This document shows positions 34,705-43,565 of a stretch of 50,301 nucleotides of DNA, piece after piece. The stretch spans positions 1 to 50,301 of the forward strand of contig NZ_FCOK02000076.1 of NCBI RefSeq assembly GCF_001544555.2, read 5' to 3'. The notes beneath the pieces are model-generated. The model saw only the letters and a program-made list of their open reading frames with translations, searched no databases and was not told the origin of the DNA. Position numbers and translations under genes: made by a program. Each line of letters starts with the position of its first letter. Position 1 is the first letter of the stretch. The DNA is from Caballeronia udeis (GTDB lineage: Bacteria > Pseudomonadota > Gammaproteobacteria > Burkholderiales > Burkholderiaceae).

Positions 34705-36063
34705 TTAGCGGAAGGTGCGTTTTTCCATCGCCGGGAAGTCGATGGTCACCTCAAACCCCGCATGCGGATGGCGGTTGCGCAGGCGCAGCGTGCCGCGCTG
34801 CCGGGTGACGAGCCGTTGCACGATTGCCATGCCGAGCCCGGTGCCGTTGGCCTGCGTGCGCGCCGTATCAACGCGGTAGAACGGCCGCGTAATCAACGCG
34901 ACCTGATCTTCGGGAATGCCGCGCCCTTCATCCATCACCGACAACTCCACGCGCCCGTGACTGACCCGCGTTTGCAGCGTGATGCGGGCGATATCGTCCA
35001 TTGCGCTGCGCCCGTATTTGCGCGCGTTCTCGAGCAGGTTGCCGATCACCCGCCGAACGTCGGTCGGATCTCCTTCAATGATCGCGCCCTGGGCCAGGTC
35101 GGTTTTCATCAGCACGCCGTCTTCCGCGTAGAAACGCGAGGCCATTTCGCCGCCGATCAGCGAGAGATCGACGGCTTCGGCCATCCGTTGCATCGGCCGG
35201 GCGTAGTCGAGGAAGCGCCCGATGATCATGTCCATCTGTTCGATGTCATCGACCATCGCAAGTTTCGTCGCTTCGTCGGAAGGGCTCATTTCGGTTTCGA
35301 GCCGCAAACGCGCGAGCGGCGTGCGCAGGTCGTGCGAGATGCCGGCCAGCATCAACGCCCGGTCGGCGTCGAGCTGTTCGAGGTCCTGCACCATCTGGTT
35401 GAAACTGCGATTGGTTTCGGCGGCCACGCCCATGCCGCGCTCGGGCAAGGGTTCGGGCGATTGTCCTGAGCCAACCCTGCGGGCCGCCAGCGCCAGCCGC
35501 GCGAACGGCCGGTTCACGAGACTGGTGATGAACGCCGCGCCGAATAGCGACAGCGCGAGCGCAAAGACGCCCCAGCCGGCCCATTGGAGGCCCGTGACGT
35601 TATCGAGTTGATCGCGGTCGAGCGCCACCCAGTAATCGTCATCGTCAATCTTGAAGCTGATCCAGACGCCCGGGATATCGTTGACGGATTGCGCGATTAC
35701 CGTGTCGTTGCCAAGCCGGCCGCGCACGTCGTGCTCGATCAGCCGGTTCAGCGACTCGTCGGGCTGTAGGCGATATTTATCGGTAGTTTCGCGCGGGTAT
35801 ACGCGCACCCCTTCATTGCTCTCCAGATCCTGCAGCAGAGCGCGGCGAAGATCCGGATCAGAATAAAGGAGGGCGGTACGCGTGAGCTTGACGACCGCGA
35901 CGAGCTGCAGCGCCACGCGCTGCGCGCGCGGTTCGCGTTCGATCACCCGGAAGCTCTGAAACCACGCGGCGATGCTGACCGCAATCAGCAACGCGATCAA
36001 GGCGAAGGTCCGCCAGAACAGGCCGCCGAACGCGAGCGTCAGTAGCCGCCTGTCAATCCGCAT
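34705..36063 (-). CDS. envZ: EnvZ-like sensor histidine kinase
   Basis: 452-residue inner membrane kinase. Membrane segments at about 16-37 and 160-182 flank a periplasmic region of about 120 residues; a HAMP domain follows (about 183-235). The phospho-acceptor is His244 in AGISHDLRTPLARLRLE. ATP-binding motifs are the N box NLLENARKYG (Asn346), G1 DEGRGIP (about 378) and G2 GTGLGMAIVQ (about 407). The ATG at 36063 (MRIDRRLLTL) lies 67 nt after ompR. With OmpR it forms an osmosensing or envelope-sensing pair; a RisS-like role in other Burkholderiales is equally possible. Confidence 0.92.
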   Translation of the reverse strand: MRIDRRLLTLAFGGLFWRTFALIALLIAVSIAAWFQSFRVIEREPRAQRVALQLVAVVKLTRTALLYSDPDLRRALLQDLESNEGVRVYPRETTDKYRLQPDESLNRLIEHDVRGRLGNDTVIAQSVNDIPGVWISFKIDDDDYWVALDRDQLDNVTGLQWAGWGVFALALSLFGAAFITSLVNRPFARLALAARRVGSGQSPEPLPERGMGVAAETNRSFNQMVQDLEQLDADRALMLAGISHDLRTPLARLRLETEMSPSDEATKLAMVDDIEQMDMIIGRFLDYARPMQRMAEAVDLSLIGGEMASRFYAEDGVLMKTDLAQGAIIEGDPTDVRRVIGNLLENARKYGRSAMDDIARITLQTRVSHGRVELSVMDEGRGIPEDQVALITRPFYRVDTARTQANGTGLGMAIVQRLVTRQRGTLRLRNRHPHAGFEVTIDFPAMEKRTFR

Positions 36064-36130
36064 GGTTCGTTGATGCTCTTCTCTTGTGGCGCGCACGGGG
36101 CGCGCTTGCCAGAACTCGATCAGGACTCAA

Positions 36131-36856
36131 TCAGGCTGCGCCGTCGGGGATGAAGACGTACCCCAGACCCCACACCGTCTGGATGAAGCGCGGGCTGCTT
36201 GGGTCCGGCTCGATCAGCTTGCGCAATCTTGAGATCTGCACATCGAGACTGCGGTCGAAGACTTCATATTCACGGCCGCGCGCCAGTTCCATCAGCTTTT
36301 CACGCGACAGCGGTGCACGCGGATGCCGCGCGAATACTTTCAGCACCGAGAATTCGCCGGTGGTCAGCGGGATTTCCTGGCCGTTCTTGGTGAGCGTGCG
36401 GGTGGCGAGATTCAGCGCGAATTCGCCGAATTCGAAGACTTCGGTGGTTTCGGACGGCGCTCCGGGCAGTTCGGACGGTGACTGGCGACGCAGCACCGCA
36501 TGAATCCGCGCGACGAGTTCGCGAGGGTTGAACGGCTTTGGCAAATAGTCGTCCGCGCCCATTTCCAGGCCCACGATACGGTCGACGTCCTCGCCTTTCG
36601 CGGTGAGCATGATGATGGGCGTACGGTCGTTGCTGCCACGCAGACGGCGGCAGATCGACAGTCCGTCTTCCCCCGGCAACATCAGGTCGAGCACGAGCAG
36701 GTCGAAACGTTCTCGAACCCAGAGCTTGTTCATCGACGGCGCATTTTCAGCGACATAGACGTTGAAGCCCTGTTCGCCGAGATAACGTCGCAAAAGATCG
36801 CGCAAACGGGGGTCGTCGTCGACTACGAGTATTTTTGAGGGATTTTTGGTTTCCAT
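36131..36856 (-). CDS. ompR: OmpR-family response regulator
   Basis: 241-residue two-domain regulator. The receiver domain has acidic residues Asp13/Asp14, phospho-acceptor Asp57 in LVLDLMLPGEDG, Thr85 and Lys107 (LPKPFN). The C-terminal winged-helix DNA-binding domain (about 140-235) contains GREYEVFDRSLDVQISRLRK and WGLGYVF. It is transcribed with envZ immediately downstream. A palindrome GTAAC-N5-GTTAC at 36909-36923 upstream may be an autoregulatory site. Confidence 0.95.
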   Translation of the reverse strand: METKNPSKILVVDDDPRLRDLLRRYLGEQGFNVYVAENAPSMNKLWVRERFDLLVLDLMLPGEDGLSICRRLRGSNDRTPIIMLTAKGEDVDRIVGLEMGADDYLPKPFNPRELVARIHAVLRRQSPSELPGAPSETTEVFEFGEFALNLATRTLTKNGQEIPLTTGEFSVLKVFARHPRAPLSREKLMELARGREYEVFDRSLDVQISRLRKLIEPDPSSPRFIQTVWGLGYVFIPDGAA

Positions 36857-36908
36857 GACGGCATCTTAGCGCGATTAGAAAGACGTGCGAGTTTGACTGA
36901 TTTCTAAG

Positions 36909-36923
36909 GTAACAGATAGTTAC
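36909..36923. promoter_or_regulatory. palindrome upstream of ompR
   Basis: GTAAC AGATA GTTAC, a perfect 5-bp inverted repeat in AT-rich DNA about 55 nt before ompR. On the minus strand it sits in TTTTGTAACTATCTGTTACC, which resembles the 10-bp direct-repeat layout of OmpR boxes. The regulator is inferred. Confidence 0.4.
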
Positions 36924-37010
36924 AAAATTTACGGCGAGTGTGGCACGACATAAAGGTTCTATGCGTACACTCCTTTACCTAAGCCCGTCATTCGGTGGAT
37001 ACTCCATTAG

Positions 37011-37016
37011 TACAAT
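37011..37016 (+). promoter_or_regulatory. candidate -10 of the secreted-protein gene
   Basis: TACAAT about 108 nt before the start at 37124. The matching -35 region is weak, so this is tentative. Confidence 0.3.
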
Positions 37017-37123
37017 GATTGCGCGTCAGTATCATGGCGGCATTAACCGTCGATTCTGGCATGACACGCAAACACGCCAAAGAGCCTGAGACTGTCCGGT
37101 TGTCGAGCAACGAAGGGAACAAC

Positions 37124-37594
37124 ATGAAGGGAGCGCGGCGGCGCATACCTGTGCGCACCAAGCGCATCATCCGACTAACGCTGATCGCTAGCGCGTTTTA
37201 CGCCGTGTTTGCCGCGCGCACCGCTCTTGCGCAACCATCACAATCCTCCAATCGCAGTTCGTCGGCGTTCGATCGTCCCGATTCCTCGTTGTCTTCATCT
37301 CCGTCTTCATCCTCTGCGTCCCGGTATTCGAGTCCAGAGGGCGCCAGTTCCGATTTCAACTCGCAACGGCCAAAGAAGCACTTCGATGGCGGGTTCATGC
37401 GCGCTCAGCATCGCATGCAAAAGCCGCTCAACGGCAATCGTGAACTGCAGCAAGCCATGCCGGCCATGCCCGCGCCGCAAAGCGATCCGCAACCGCCCGA
37501 GCGGCCTCCGCGGCACGGCGTGATGACCGCAGATGAGCGGCGGCTGCTGCGCCAGCATATCGAGGAAGCGGTCAGGGACCTTTATAAGCGCTGA
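37124..37594 (+). CDS. small secreted protein of unknown function
   Basis: 156 residues; family not recognised. A basic N terminus (MKGARRRIPVRTKRIIR) and a hydrophobic stretch ending ARTALAQ form a signal peptide cleaved near residue 36. The mature part begins with a Ser-rich, disordered stretch (about 37-75), then a Pro/Gln/Met-rich segment. It ends with the helical motif MTADERRLLRQHIEEAVRDLYKR, split by the basic/acidic pattern typical of small periplasmic stress proteins. The ATG at 37124 has AAGGGAA upstream. It is divergent from ompR-envZ and precedes the DUF1800/DUF1501 genes by about 240 nt. Confidence 0.75.
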   Translation: MKGARRRIPVRTKRIIRLTLIASAFYAVFAARTALAQPSQSSNRSSSAFDRPDSSLSSSPSSSSASRYSSPEGASSDFNSQRPKKHFDGGFMRAQHRMQKPLNGNRELQQAMPAMPAPQSDPQPPERPPRHGVMTADERRLLRQHIEEAVRDLYKR

Positions 37595-37830
37595 GGTTCG
37601 GCGTCTGCGGCTTGGCGTAAGCGCATCGCCCGTATGCGGCCAAACTTCCGGCCAAGGCCAGCGGCCTTCCGGCGCTAACCGGATGCCGAAGTGATAACGG
37701 CGGTCAACGGGCCCCGGTAGCGCGCCGTTGAATGACATAGCGCGGCCACCGGATTCGCTCCTCAATGCAACCCTCCAGGTTTCCTGACTTTCACGTTGCT
37801 CCCGGTTCGCTGGATCGGCGCGGGCGCGGT

Positions 37831-39426
37831 GTGAGTATTGCCACGTTGTTCGTCGCGTTATGTTTGATGCTAACCAGCGCGCTGACAGCTCAGGCAGCGC
37901 AAACCAACACCCCGCGCCGGATGCGCAACCTGCATCCAATGGAAGCGGCGGCGGTCGATGCCGATCCGCTCGATGCTACCGACGCCCGCTTCCTGCTAAC
38001 CCGCACCGGCTTCGAAGCAAACGCGAGCGAGGTCGCCCCGTACATTGGCATGACACGCGAGCAGGCTGTTGATGCATTGCTTGCAGGTGCCCGAACTGAA
38101 GCCGCCACCCCGCCTCCCGCGTGGGTCACGGAGCCGATCCCATCGGTTGAAGTGCGCCGTGCGTGGACGCAGGACGAGCGCCGTGACGACCAGCGCGAAC
38201 AAAGCCGTCGCTACGAAGAGTTGCGCGGCTGGTGGGTACGGGAAATGGTGACCACGCGCTCGCCGCTCACCGAGCGCATGACGCTCTTCTGGCACGATCA
38301 TTTTCCGTCCGGCGAAGACAAGACTCACTATCCGCAGCTCATGTTCCGGCAGAACGCGCTGCTGCGCCGCGACGCGCTCGGCAATTTCGGCGACTTGCTC
38401 CACGCGGTCTCGAAAGATCCGGCCATGCTGCAATACCTCGATGGCGCCGGCAGCCGCAAAGGCCGGCCGAACGAGAACTTCGCACGCGAGGTCATGGAGC
38501 TGTTCACGCTGGGCGAGGGACATTACTCACAGCGTGACGTAACCGAAGCCGCGCGGGCCTACACCGGCTGGACGCTGGATCCGGAAACGCTGGCTTATCA
38601 ATTCAATCCGAAGATCCACGATGACGGCGATAAGACCGTCCTCGGCAAGATGGGCAATTTTGATGGCGACCAGGTTCTCGACATCCTCCTGGCTCAACCG
38701 GAAACGGCGACCTTCATCACGACCGAACTATGGCGCGAGTTCATCTCCGATACGCCGGACCCGGCTCAGATAGCGCCGATCGCCGAGCGTTTTCGCGAGT
38801 CTCATTACGGCATCAAGACAGCGTTGCGGGGCCTGTTTTTATCGGAGGCGTTCTGGGATGAGCGCAACCGTGGCGTGCTGGTCAAGTCACCCGCGGAATT
38901 CGTGGTTGGTGCCGTGCGCGGATTCGATCTGGGTTATGGCGATCAGGACACAACAGCGCTCGCCGTCCAGGTGCGCAATTTCGGCGAAAATCTCTTTTAT
39001 CCGCCGAACGTGAAGGGCTGGCCGGGCGGTGAAAACTGGATCAACAGCACCACGCTGCTCGCGCGCAAGCAGTTCATCGAACAGTTGTTCCGCGCGACCG
39101 AAGCGCATGGCATGCGTCCCGCGGCGGCCAATCCGAAGACGAGCGCTATGTCAGGCTCGATGTCAGGTCCAACGCCGAACATGATGACAGCTGCCGCCAT
39201 GAAACCTGCAGCGATGCAGCGGCCGCATGCGGGCTTGCGCTTCGATCTCGATGCATGGCTCGCGCAATACAACACGACGCCGGACGCCCGTCCCAATCTG
39301 TCGATGCAATTGCAATTGCAGCGCGCGGTGCTGGCGGTCTCTCCCGCCGACGCCATCGAACCCGACGTTACCAGCAGCGCCTATCTGCGGGCCTTGCTGA
39401 TGGACCCTGCGTACCAGTTGAAATAG
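37831..39426 (+). CDS. DUF1800 domain secreted protein
   Basis: 531-residue DUF1800 protein with a signal peptide (MSIATLFVALCLMLTSAL...AQA). Family signatures are RMTLFWHDHFPSGEDK, GRPNENFAREVMELFTLGEG followed by AARAYTGW, and FYPPNVKGWPGGENWIN. A Met/Pro-rich insert lies near residue 430-465. The biochemical function of DUF1800 is unknown; it is usually paired with DUF1501, as here (8 nt downstream). I chose GTG at 37831 because it starts directly at the signal peptide. An ATG at 37765 would add 22 residues; neither has a clear ribosome binding site. Confidence 0.88.
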   Translation: MSIATLFVALCLMLTSALTAQAAQTNTPRRMRNLHPMEAAAVDADPLDATDARFLLTRTGFEANASEVAPYIGMTREQAVDALLAGARTEAATPPPAWVTEPIPSVEVRRAWTQDERRDDQREQSRRYEELRGWWVREMVTTRSPLTERMTLFWHDHFPSGEDKTHYPQLMFRQNALLRRDALGNFGDLLHAVSKDPAMLQYLDGAGSRKGRPNENFAREVMELFTLGEGHYSQRDVTEAARAYTGWTLDPETLAYQFNPKIHDDGDKTVLGKMGNFDGDQVLDILLAQPETATFITTELWREFISDTPDPAQIAPIAERFRESHYGIKTALRGLFLSEAFWDERNRGVLVKSPAEFVVGAVRGFDLGYGDQDTTALAVQVRNFGENLFYPPNVKGWPGGENWINSTTLLARKQFIEQLFRATEAHGMRPAAANPKTSAMSGSMSGPTPNMMTAAAMKPAAMQRPHAGLRFDLDAWLAQYNTTPDARPNLSMQLQLQRAVLAVSPADAIEPDVTSSAYLRALLMDPAYQLK

Positions 39427-39434
39427 GCGGCCCC

Positions 39435-40652
39435 ATGAACCGACGCGACTTCCTTTCGATGACCGGTGCAGCCGGCGCCTTCGCGCTTGCGCCCTCGGCA
39501 TTTGCGGCAGCAAGCCCGCACCCGGTCGAGATGCGTTCGAGCGGGTACGGCAACGTCCTGATCCTGGTCGAACTAAAGGGCGGCAACGACGGCCTGAACA
39601 CGGTGATTCCGTTCTCCGACCCCGCATACGCCACGTTGCGCCCAGGGATTGGTATCAAGCGCGAACAGGTCATCCAGCTCGACCAGCGCACGGGTCTTCA
39701 TCCCGCCATGCAGCCATTGATGCCACTCTGGAAAGACCGGCAACTCGCGATCGTGCAGGGCGTCAGTTATCCGCAACCGAATCTCTCGCATTTCCGGTCC
39801 ATCGAGATCTGGGATACCGGCTCGCGCTCGGATCAATATCTGCACGAAGGCTGGCTCACGCGCACGTTCCGCGCGCAGCCCGTGCCGGCAGGATTCGCTG
39901 CCGACGCCGTGGTGATCGGTAGCGCTGAAATGGGGCCGCTTGCGAACGGCGCTCGTGCCGTCGCACTCGTGAATCCCGCGCAGTTCGAGAAACAGGCGCG
40001 GCTTGCGACGCCGATATCGCTGAAGGAACGCAACCCCGCGCTCGCGCATATCCTGGATGTGGAAAACGAGATCGTGAAGGCGGCCGACCGGTTGCGTCCG
40101 CGTGCCGGCCAGTTCGCGCTCAAGACGCAATTTCCGGGCGGTGCATTCGGCACCTCGATCAAGACGGCCATGCAAGTGCTTGCCGCGACCGATACCCCTG
40201 CTGGCGTGCCGCAGACGGGGCAGGGCGTCGCGGTGATCCGGCTGACGCTCAATGGTTTCGATACCCATCAGAACCAGCCGGGTCAGCAGGCGGCGTTGCT
40301 CAAGCAGCTATCGGACGGAATGGTTGCGATGCGCTCGGCGCTGGTCGAACTGGGCCGATGGAACGAGACGCTCATCATGACCTATGCCGAGTTTGGCCGG
40401 CGGCCCCGCGAGAACCAGAGTAACGGCACGGATCACGGCACGGTCGCGCCGCATTTCGTGATGGGCGGCCGTGTGAATGGCGGCCTTCATGGTGTGGCGC
40501 CGGAATTGGCAAGGCTGGACGGGAACGGCAATTTGCCGGTGGGCGTGGACTTCAGGCAGATGTACGCGACCGTGCTTGGGCCCTGGTGGGGAATGAATTC
40601 CACCGCGGTCCTCGGGCAGAAGTTCGAGACGCTGCCTTTGCTGCGGGCTTGA
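39435..40652 (+). CDS. DUF1501 domain protein, Tat-exported
   Basis: 405-residue DUF1501 protein, distantly related to the sulfatase/alkaline-phosphatase fold. The N terminus MNRRDFLSMTGAAGAFALAP is a twin-arginine signal, so it is exported folded. Motifs are VELKGGNDGLNTVIPFSD, QGVSYPQPNLSHFRSIEIWD, LNGFDTHQNQPGQQAALLKQ and EFGRRPRENQSNGTDHGTVA, with conserved histidines that could bind metal. It begins 8 nt after the DUF1800 gene and is clearly co-transcribed. The function of the pair is not established. Confidence 0.9.
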   Translation: MNRRDFLSMTGAAGAFALAPSAFAAASPHPVEMRSSGYGNVLILVELKGGNDGLNTVIPFSDPAYATLRPGIGIKREQVIQLDQRTGLHPAMQPLMPLWKDRQLAIVQGVSYPQPNLSHFRSIEIWDTGSRSDQYLHEGWLTRTFRAQPVPAGFAADAVVIGSAEMGPLANGARAVALVNPAQFEKQARLATPISLKERNPALAHILDVENEIVKAADRLRPRAGQFALKTQFPGGAFGTSIKTAMQVLAATDTPAGVPQTGQGVAVIRLTLNGFDTHQNQPGQQAALLKQLSDGMVAMRSALVELGRWNETLIMTYAEFGRRPRENQSNGTDHGTVAPHFVMGGRVNGGLHGVAPELARLDGNGNLPVGVDFRQMYATVLGPWWGMNSTAVLGQKFETLPLLRA

Positions 40653-40699
40653 GGCTCGGCGCGTCAGGAAGCGGGGCCACCCAACCGGACTCCCCGGAC

Positions 40700-41536
40700 T
40701 TATCGGACGCGCCAACTGATCCACAGTTTGCGGATAGGTGTCAGCGTAATCCGCTGATGAAGCACCTGGAAGTTTTCGCGTTCTATTTCGTCGAGCAAGG
40801 CCAGCGATAAAGCCGCTTGCGTCCGCAACACACGCTGGGTCGCGCGTTCGTCCGGGGGGATAGCGTCCAGTGACTGCTTGAGCGCTTCGCGTGCCCGGCC
40901 GGTCTGGAAGCGCATGAGGTCAGTGAATGCATCGCTGTATTTGCGGTTGATGAGATCGGCAGCGGTGACATTGAAGCGCTGCATTTCATCGATAGGAATA
41001 TAAATGCGGCCGTGGCGCGCGTCGTCGCCGATTTCCGCTATACGCTCCGCCAGCATCAACGCCGTGCCAAGCGAATTGGCCCAGCCCGGTGCATCATCCG
41101 GACGGCGTGCGCTCGCGCGGGCGACGATCAGGGCAAACGCGCCGCCGACGTTGTCCAGATAACGCCGCAAACCCGTCCAGTCAAGATAACGCGCCTGATC
41201 GAGGTCCATGCTGAAGCCGTCGACCAGGTTTTCGATCGACGTCCGCCCTTGCTCGTCGAGAACCGGGGTGTTCGCCCGATGCGCGGCGATCGCCTTCGTC
41301 ACCGGATGGGCGGGTTCGCCACCGAACAGGCTGGCCAGTTCCTTTTGCCACCAGGCGTGTTTGGTGCGGCCAATGGTAGGGTCGCTGGTTTCCTTGACGG
41401 TGTCTTCCAGCTCCCGGCGCAATGCGTAGAACGCTGTCAGAAGCGGCTGTCTGGCAGAGGGCGCACGGCGCAGGGCGTAGTACGTGCTGGAGCCATCGGG
41501 CGCGGCTTTTTGCTGGCAGTAGTCGTCGAAGTTCAC
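40700..41536 (-). CDS. hpnD: HpnD-like squalene/phytoene synthase family protein
   Basis: 278-residue trans-isoprenyl diphosphate synthase-fold protein resembling HpnD, which condenses two farnesyl diphosphates to presqualene diphosphate for hopanoids. Typical stretches are DYCQQKAAPDGSSTYYALR, RRELEDTVKETSDPTIGRTK and FSMDLDQARYLDW. The GTG start at 41536 gives MNFDDYCQQK as in relatives. An ATG at 41593 lies inside a terminator hairpin and is rejected. The partners hpnC, hpnE and shc are not nearby. The C-terminal aspartate motif is not canonical (AERIAEIGDDARHGRIYIP), as usual for this subgroup. Confidence 0.85.
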   Translation of the reverse strand: MNFDDYCQQKAAPDGSSTYYALRRAPSARQPLLTAFYALRRELEDTVKETSDPTIGRTKHAWWQKELASLFGGEPAHPVTKAIAAHRANTPVLDEQGRTSIENLVDGFSMDLDQARYLDWTGLRRYLDNVGGAFALIVARASARRPDDAPGWANSLGTALMLAERIAEIGDDARHGRIYIPIDEMQRFNVTAADLINRKYSDAFTDLMRFQTGRAREALKQSLDAIPPDERATQRVLRTQAALSLALLDEIERENFQVLHQRITLTPIRKLWISWRVR

Positions 41537-41581
41537 GGCAATGGAAGGTGATGACGGCGTAAGCCGATCAGTCCAGGCCAG

Positions 41582-41607
41582 AAAAAAAGCCATTGAAACT
41601 CAATGGC
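41582..41607 (-). terminator. terminator downstream of the transglutaminase genes
   Basis: Minus-strand perfect hairpin GCCATTGA/TCAATGGC with a 3-nt loop followed by seven T. It ends the transglutaminase transcript before hpnD. Confidence 0.85.
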
Positions 41608-41836
41608 TCGCACGTGTTCTGGAGACTGGACAGGTAAGGGAGGATGCAGCGTTTTCTTTTCGGTGCAGCACGAATCTGGTTCACTGCGCTGACTCACTAC
41701 ACGCGATGTTCAGCCTGAATTATCCCCCGGATGGGAATGTGCTGCAAGGCGGGGCGGAACAGGTGCCGCCACAGGGTGGTGCGGGCCTGTTCCGTGCGGC
41801 GCGATCTCAGTTTGATATCCGAAGTAAACGCGCTTG
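41608..41836. other. gap between terminator and transglutaminase gene
   Basis: The sequence from the terminator to the stop at 41837 contains no supported gene. Together with 41537-41581, which should hold hpnD leader sequence, it makes up a 300-base gap. Confidence 0.4.
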
Positions 41837-42640
41837 TTACTGCGCCTGGCAAATTACATCGAATTTGAGCAGCTTGGTGGGACCGAACGTATTGCTGATT
41901 GCGACATCGGCGGCATCGCGGCCTCGCGCCATCAACACGCGGCCCATTCGCGGGACGTTGTTGCGCGCGTCGAAGGTCTGCCAGCTTCCGCCGATAAAAG
42001 CCTCGAACCACGCCGCGAAATCCATCGCGGTATAAGGCGGCGGCATGCCGGCGTCGCTGATATACCCCGTGCAATAGCGCGCCGGAATGTTCATCGCGCG
42101 GCACAGCGTGACGGCCAGGTGCGCGAAGTCGCGGCATACGCCCTGACGCTCGTTATAGGCTTCCCACGCGGTCTTGGTCGGCCGCGCGTGCGCATAATTG
42201 AACACAATGTGGTTATGCACGAAGTCGCAGATAGCCTGTACTCGCGGGCGTCCCAGCGGTGTGTTGCCGAACGTTTTCCACGCGAAGTCCGACAGCAGGT
42301 CCGTTTCGCAATATCGGCTGCCAAGCAAGAACACCAGGCATTCGTTGGGCAGGTTTTCGACCGGATGCTGTTCGCCATCCGGCCCGGGTTTTTCATATTC
42401 CGCCGGCACCTCGAGCAACGCCGACGTCGACAGCGCTATCTGGCCTTCGGGCGCGACAATCCGGCTGCACAGGTTGCCGAAGCCATCGCGATACTGCGAG
42501 ATCGGCACCGGTGGGTTGACCACCAGCAGGTCGGCGAGCAGGACCTGGGGCGCGAACGAAAAATGCGTGTTCAGCATGAGAAGCATGGGTGTCGGCTGCA
42601 GACACTCGTAGACCAGCTCGTAACCAACGCGGAGTTTCAT
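41837..42640 (-). CDS. transglutaminase-like protein lacking the usual His
   Basis: 267-residue bacterial transglutaminase-like protein with an N-terminal beta domain (about 1-90) and the cysteine-protease-like core. The nucleophile is Cys169 in ERQGVCRDFAHLA, and the acidic residue is Asp224 in WQTFDARNN. The histidine normally found in HAW is Ala209 (MDFAAWFEAF). It may use another residue, have a different chemistry, or be a non-catalytic partner. The C-terminal RMGRVLMARGRDAADVAISNTFG is conserved in this subfamily as I recall it. It lies 28 nt after the second transglutaminase-like gene on the same strand. Confidence 0.85.
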   Translation of the reverse strand: MKLRVGYELVYECLQPTPMLLMLNTHFSFAPQVLLADLLVVNPPVPISQYRDGFGNLCSRIVAPEGQIALSTSALLEVPAEYEKPGPDGEQHPVENLPNECLVFLLGSRYCETDLLSDFAWKTFGNTPLGRPRVQAICDFVHNHIVFNYAHARPTKTAWEAYNERQGVCRDFAHLAVTLCRAMNIPARYCTGYISDAGMPPPYTAMDFAAWFEAFIGGSWQTFDARNNVPRMGRVLMARGRDAADVAISNTFGPTKLLKFDVICQAQ

Positions 42641-42668
42641 GGGAGTGGCCTTTCTATGGAAGAGGACA

Positions 42669-43565
42669 TCAGCGGTTTTCGGTCACGCTGACCTCGACAT
42701 CGAGGCTGCGGAACGAGCCGGGCTCGCCGTTCCAGGTTCCCCATAGCGGGAGGGCCTGATGGTGGTCCCATGCAACCGCGACGCGGATGAGATGACGGTT
42801 GCCAATCAGGCTGTTGGTCGGGTCGAAATCGACCCAGCCAGCGCCGGGAAGATAAATTTGCAGCCACGCGTGCGTGGCGCCGCCGCCGCGCGTGGTTTCC
42901 AGCGGAGTGTCCACCGGGGTGTCCAATTCAGGCACGAAGATGTAGCCGCTGACGAACCGCGCTGCCAGGCCGAGCGAGCGCACCGCATCCATCATGAACA
43001 CGGCGAAGTCCCGGCAACTGCCGGTGCGCAGGCGCAACGTGTCGGCGGGGCGATTCACCCCTTTTTCCGTGCGGCGGACGTACTTGAAGTCGTCGTTGAT
43101 CGCCTGGTTGATCTTGCGCAGCAGCGCCATCGTACCCATGGGTTCGCCGGGCGTGACGAAACGGTTGGCCCAGGCATCGACATCGCCATCCGGTTCCGGC
43201 CGGTTCCGCGCGTTCACCAGATCCGACGCTTCCTCATTCGTATACGCAAACGGAAACGTGGCGGCGTAACGCTCGAGCGCGTAGTCCGGGTGCGGCGCTT
43301 CGAAATGCTCGAGCGTGACTTCGCTTTCGAACGTCAACTCCGTCGCCTGGCTATCGAACGTGGCGACGGCCACCGAGTTGTCGAAGATATCGTGCAGCCA
43401 GCGCAGGCGCGCCGGTTCCGGCGTGATCTTCAGTTGCATGGTCACGAGGCGCAGGTCGTGGCTGGACCTCGGCCGGAACAACATTCGATGCTCGCCGAAA
43501 TCCACCGGTTCTGAATACCGGTAGACGCTTGTGTGCCGGACGGTAAAGCGTTGTGGCTCGTTCAC
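42669..43565 (-). CDS. transglutaminase-like protein, complete triad
   Basis: 298-residue transglutaminase-like protein. An N-terminal beta domain (YSEPVDFGEHRMLFRPRSSHD) is followed by the core with Cys184 in RTGSCRDFAVFMMDA, His232 in ATHAWLQIYLP and Asp248 in WVDFDPTNS, a full Cys-His-Asp set. It is probably a peptidase or amide-forming enzyme of unknown substrate. The likely start is GTG at 43565 (NEPQRFTVRHTSVYRY); the frame is open to 43796, but the extra 77 residues look non-coding. It precedes the second, His-less paralogue in one operon. The alpha-E and ATP-grasp genes often found with such proteins are absent. Confidence 0.85.
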   Translation of the reverse strand: MNEPQRFTVRHTSVYRYSEPVDFGEHRMLFRPRSSHDLRLVTMQLKITPEPARLRWLHDIFDNSVAVATFDSQATELTFESEVTLEHFEAPHPDYALERYAATFPFAYTNEEASDLVNARNRPEPDGDVDAWANRFVTPGEPMGTMALLRKINQAINDDFKYVRRTEKGVNRPADTLRLRTGSCRDFAVFMMDAVRSLGLAARFVSGYIFVPELDTPVDTPLETTRGGGATHAWLQIYLPGAGWVDFDPTNSLIGNRHLIRVAVAWDHHQALPLWGTWNGEPGSFRSLDVEVSVTENR

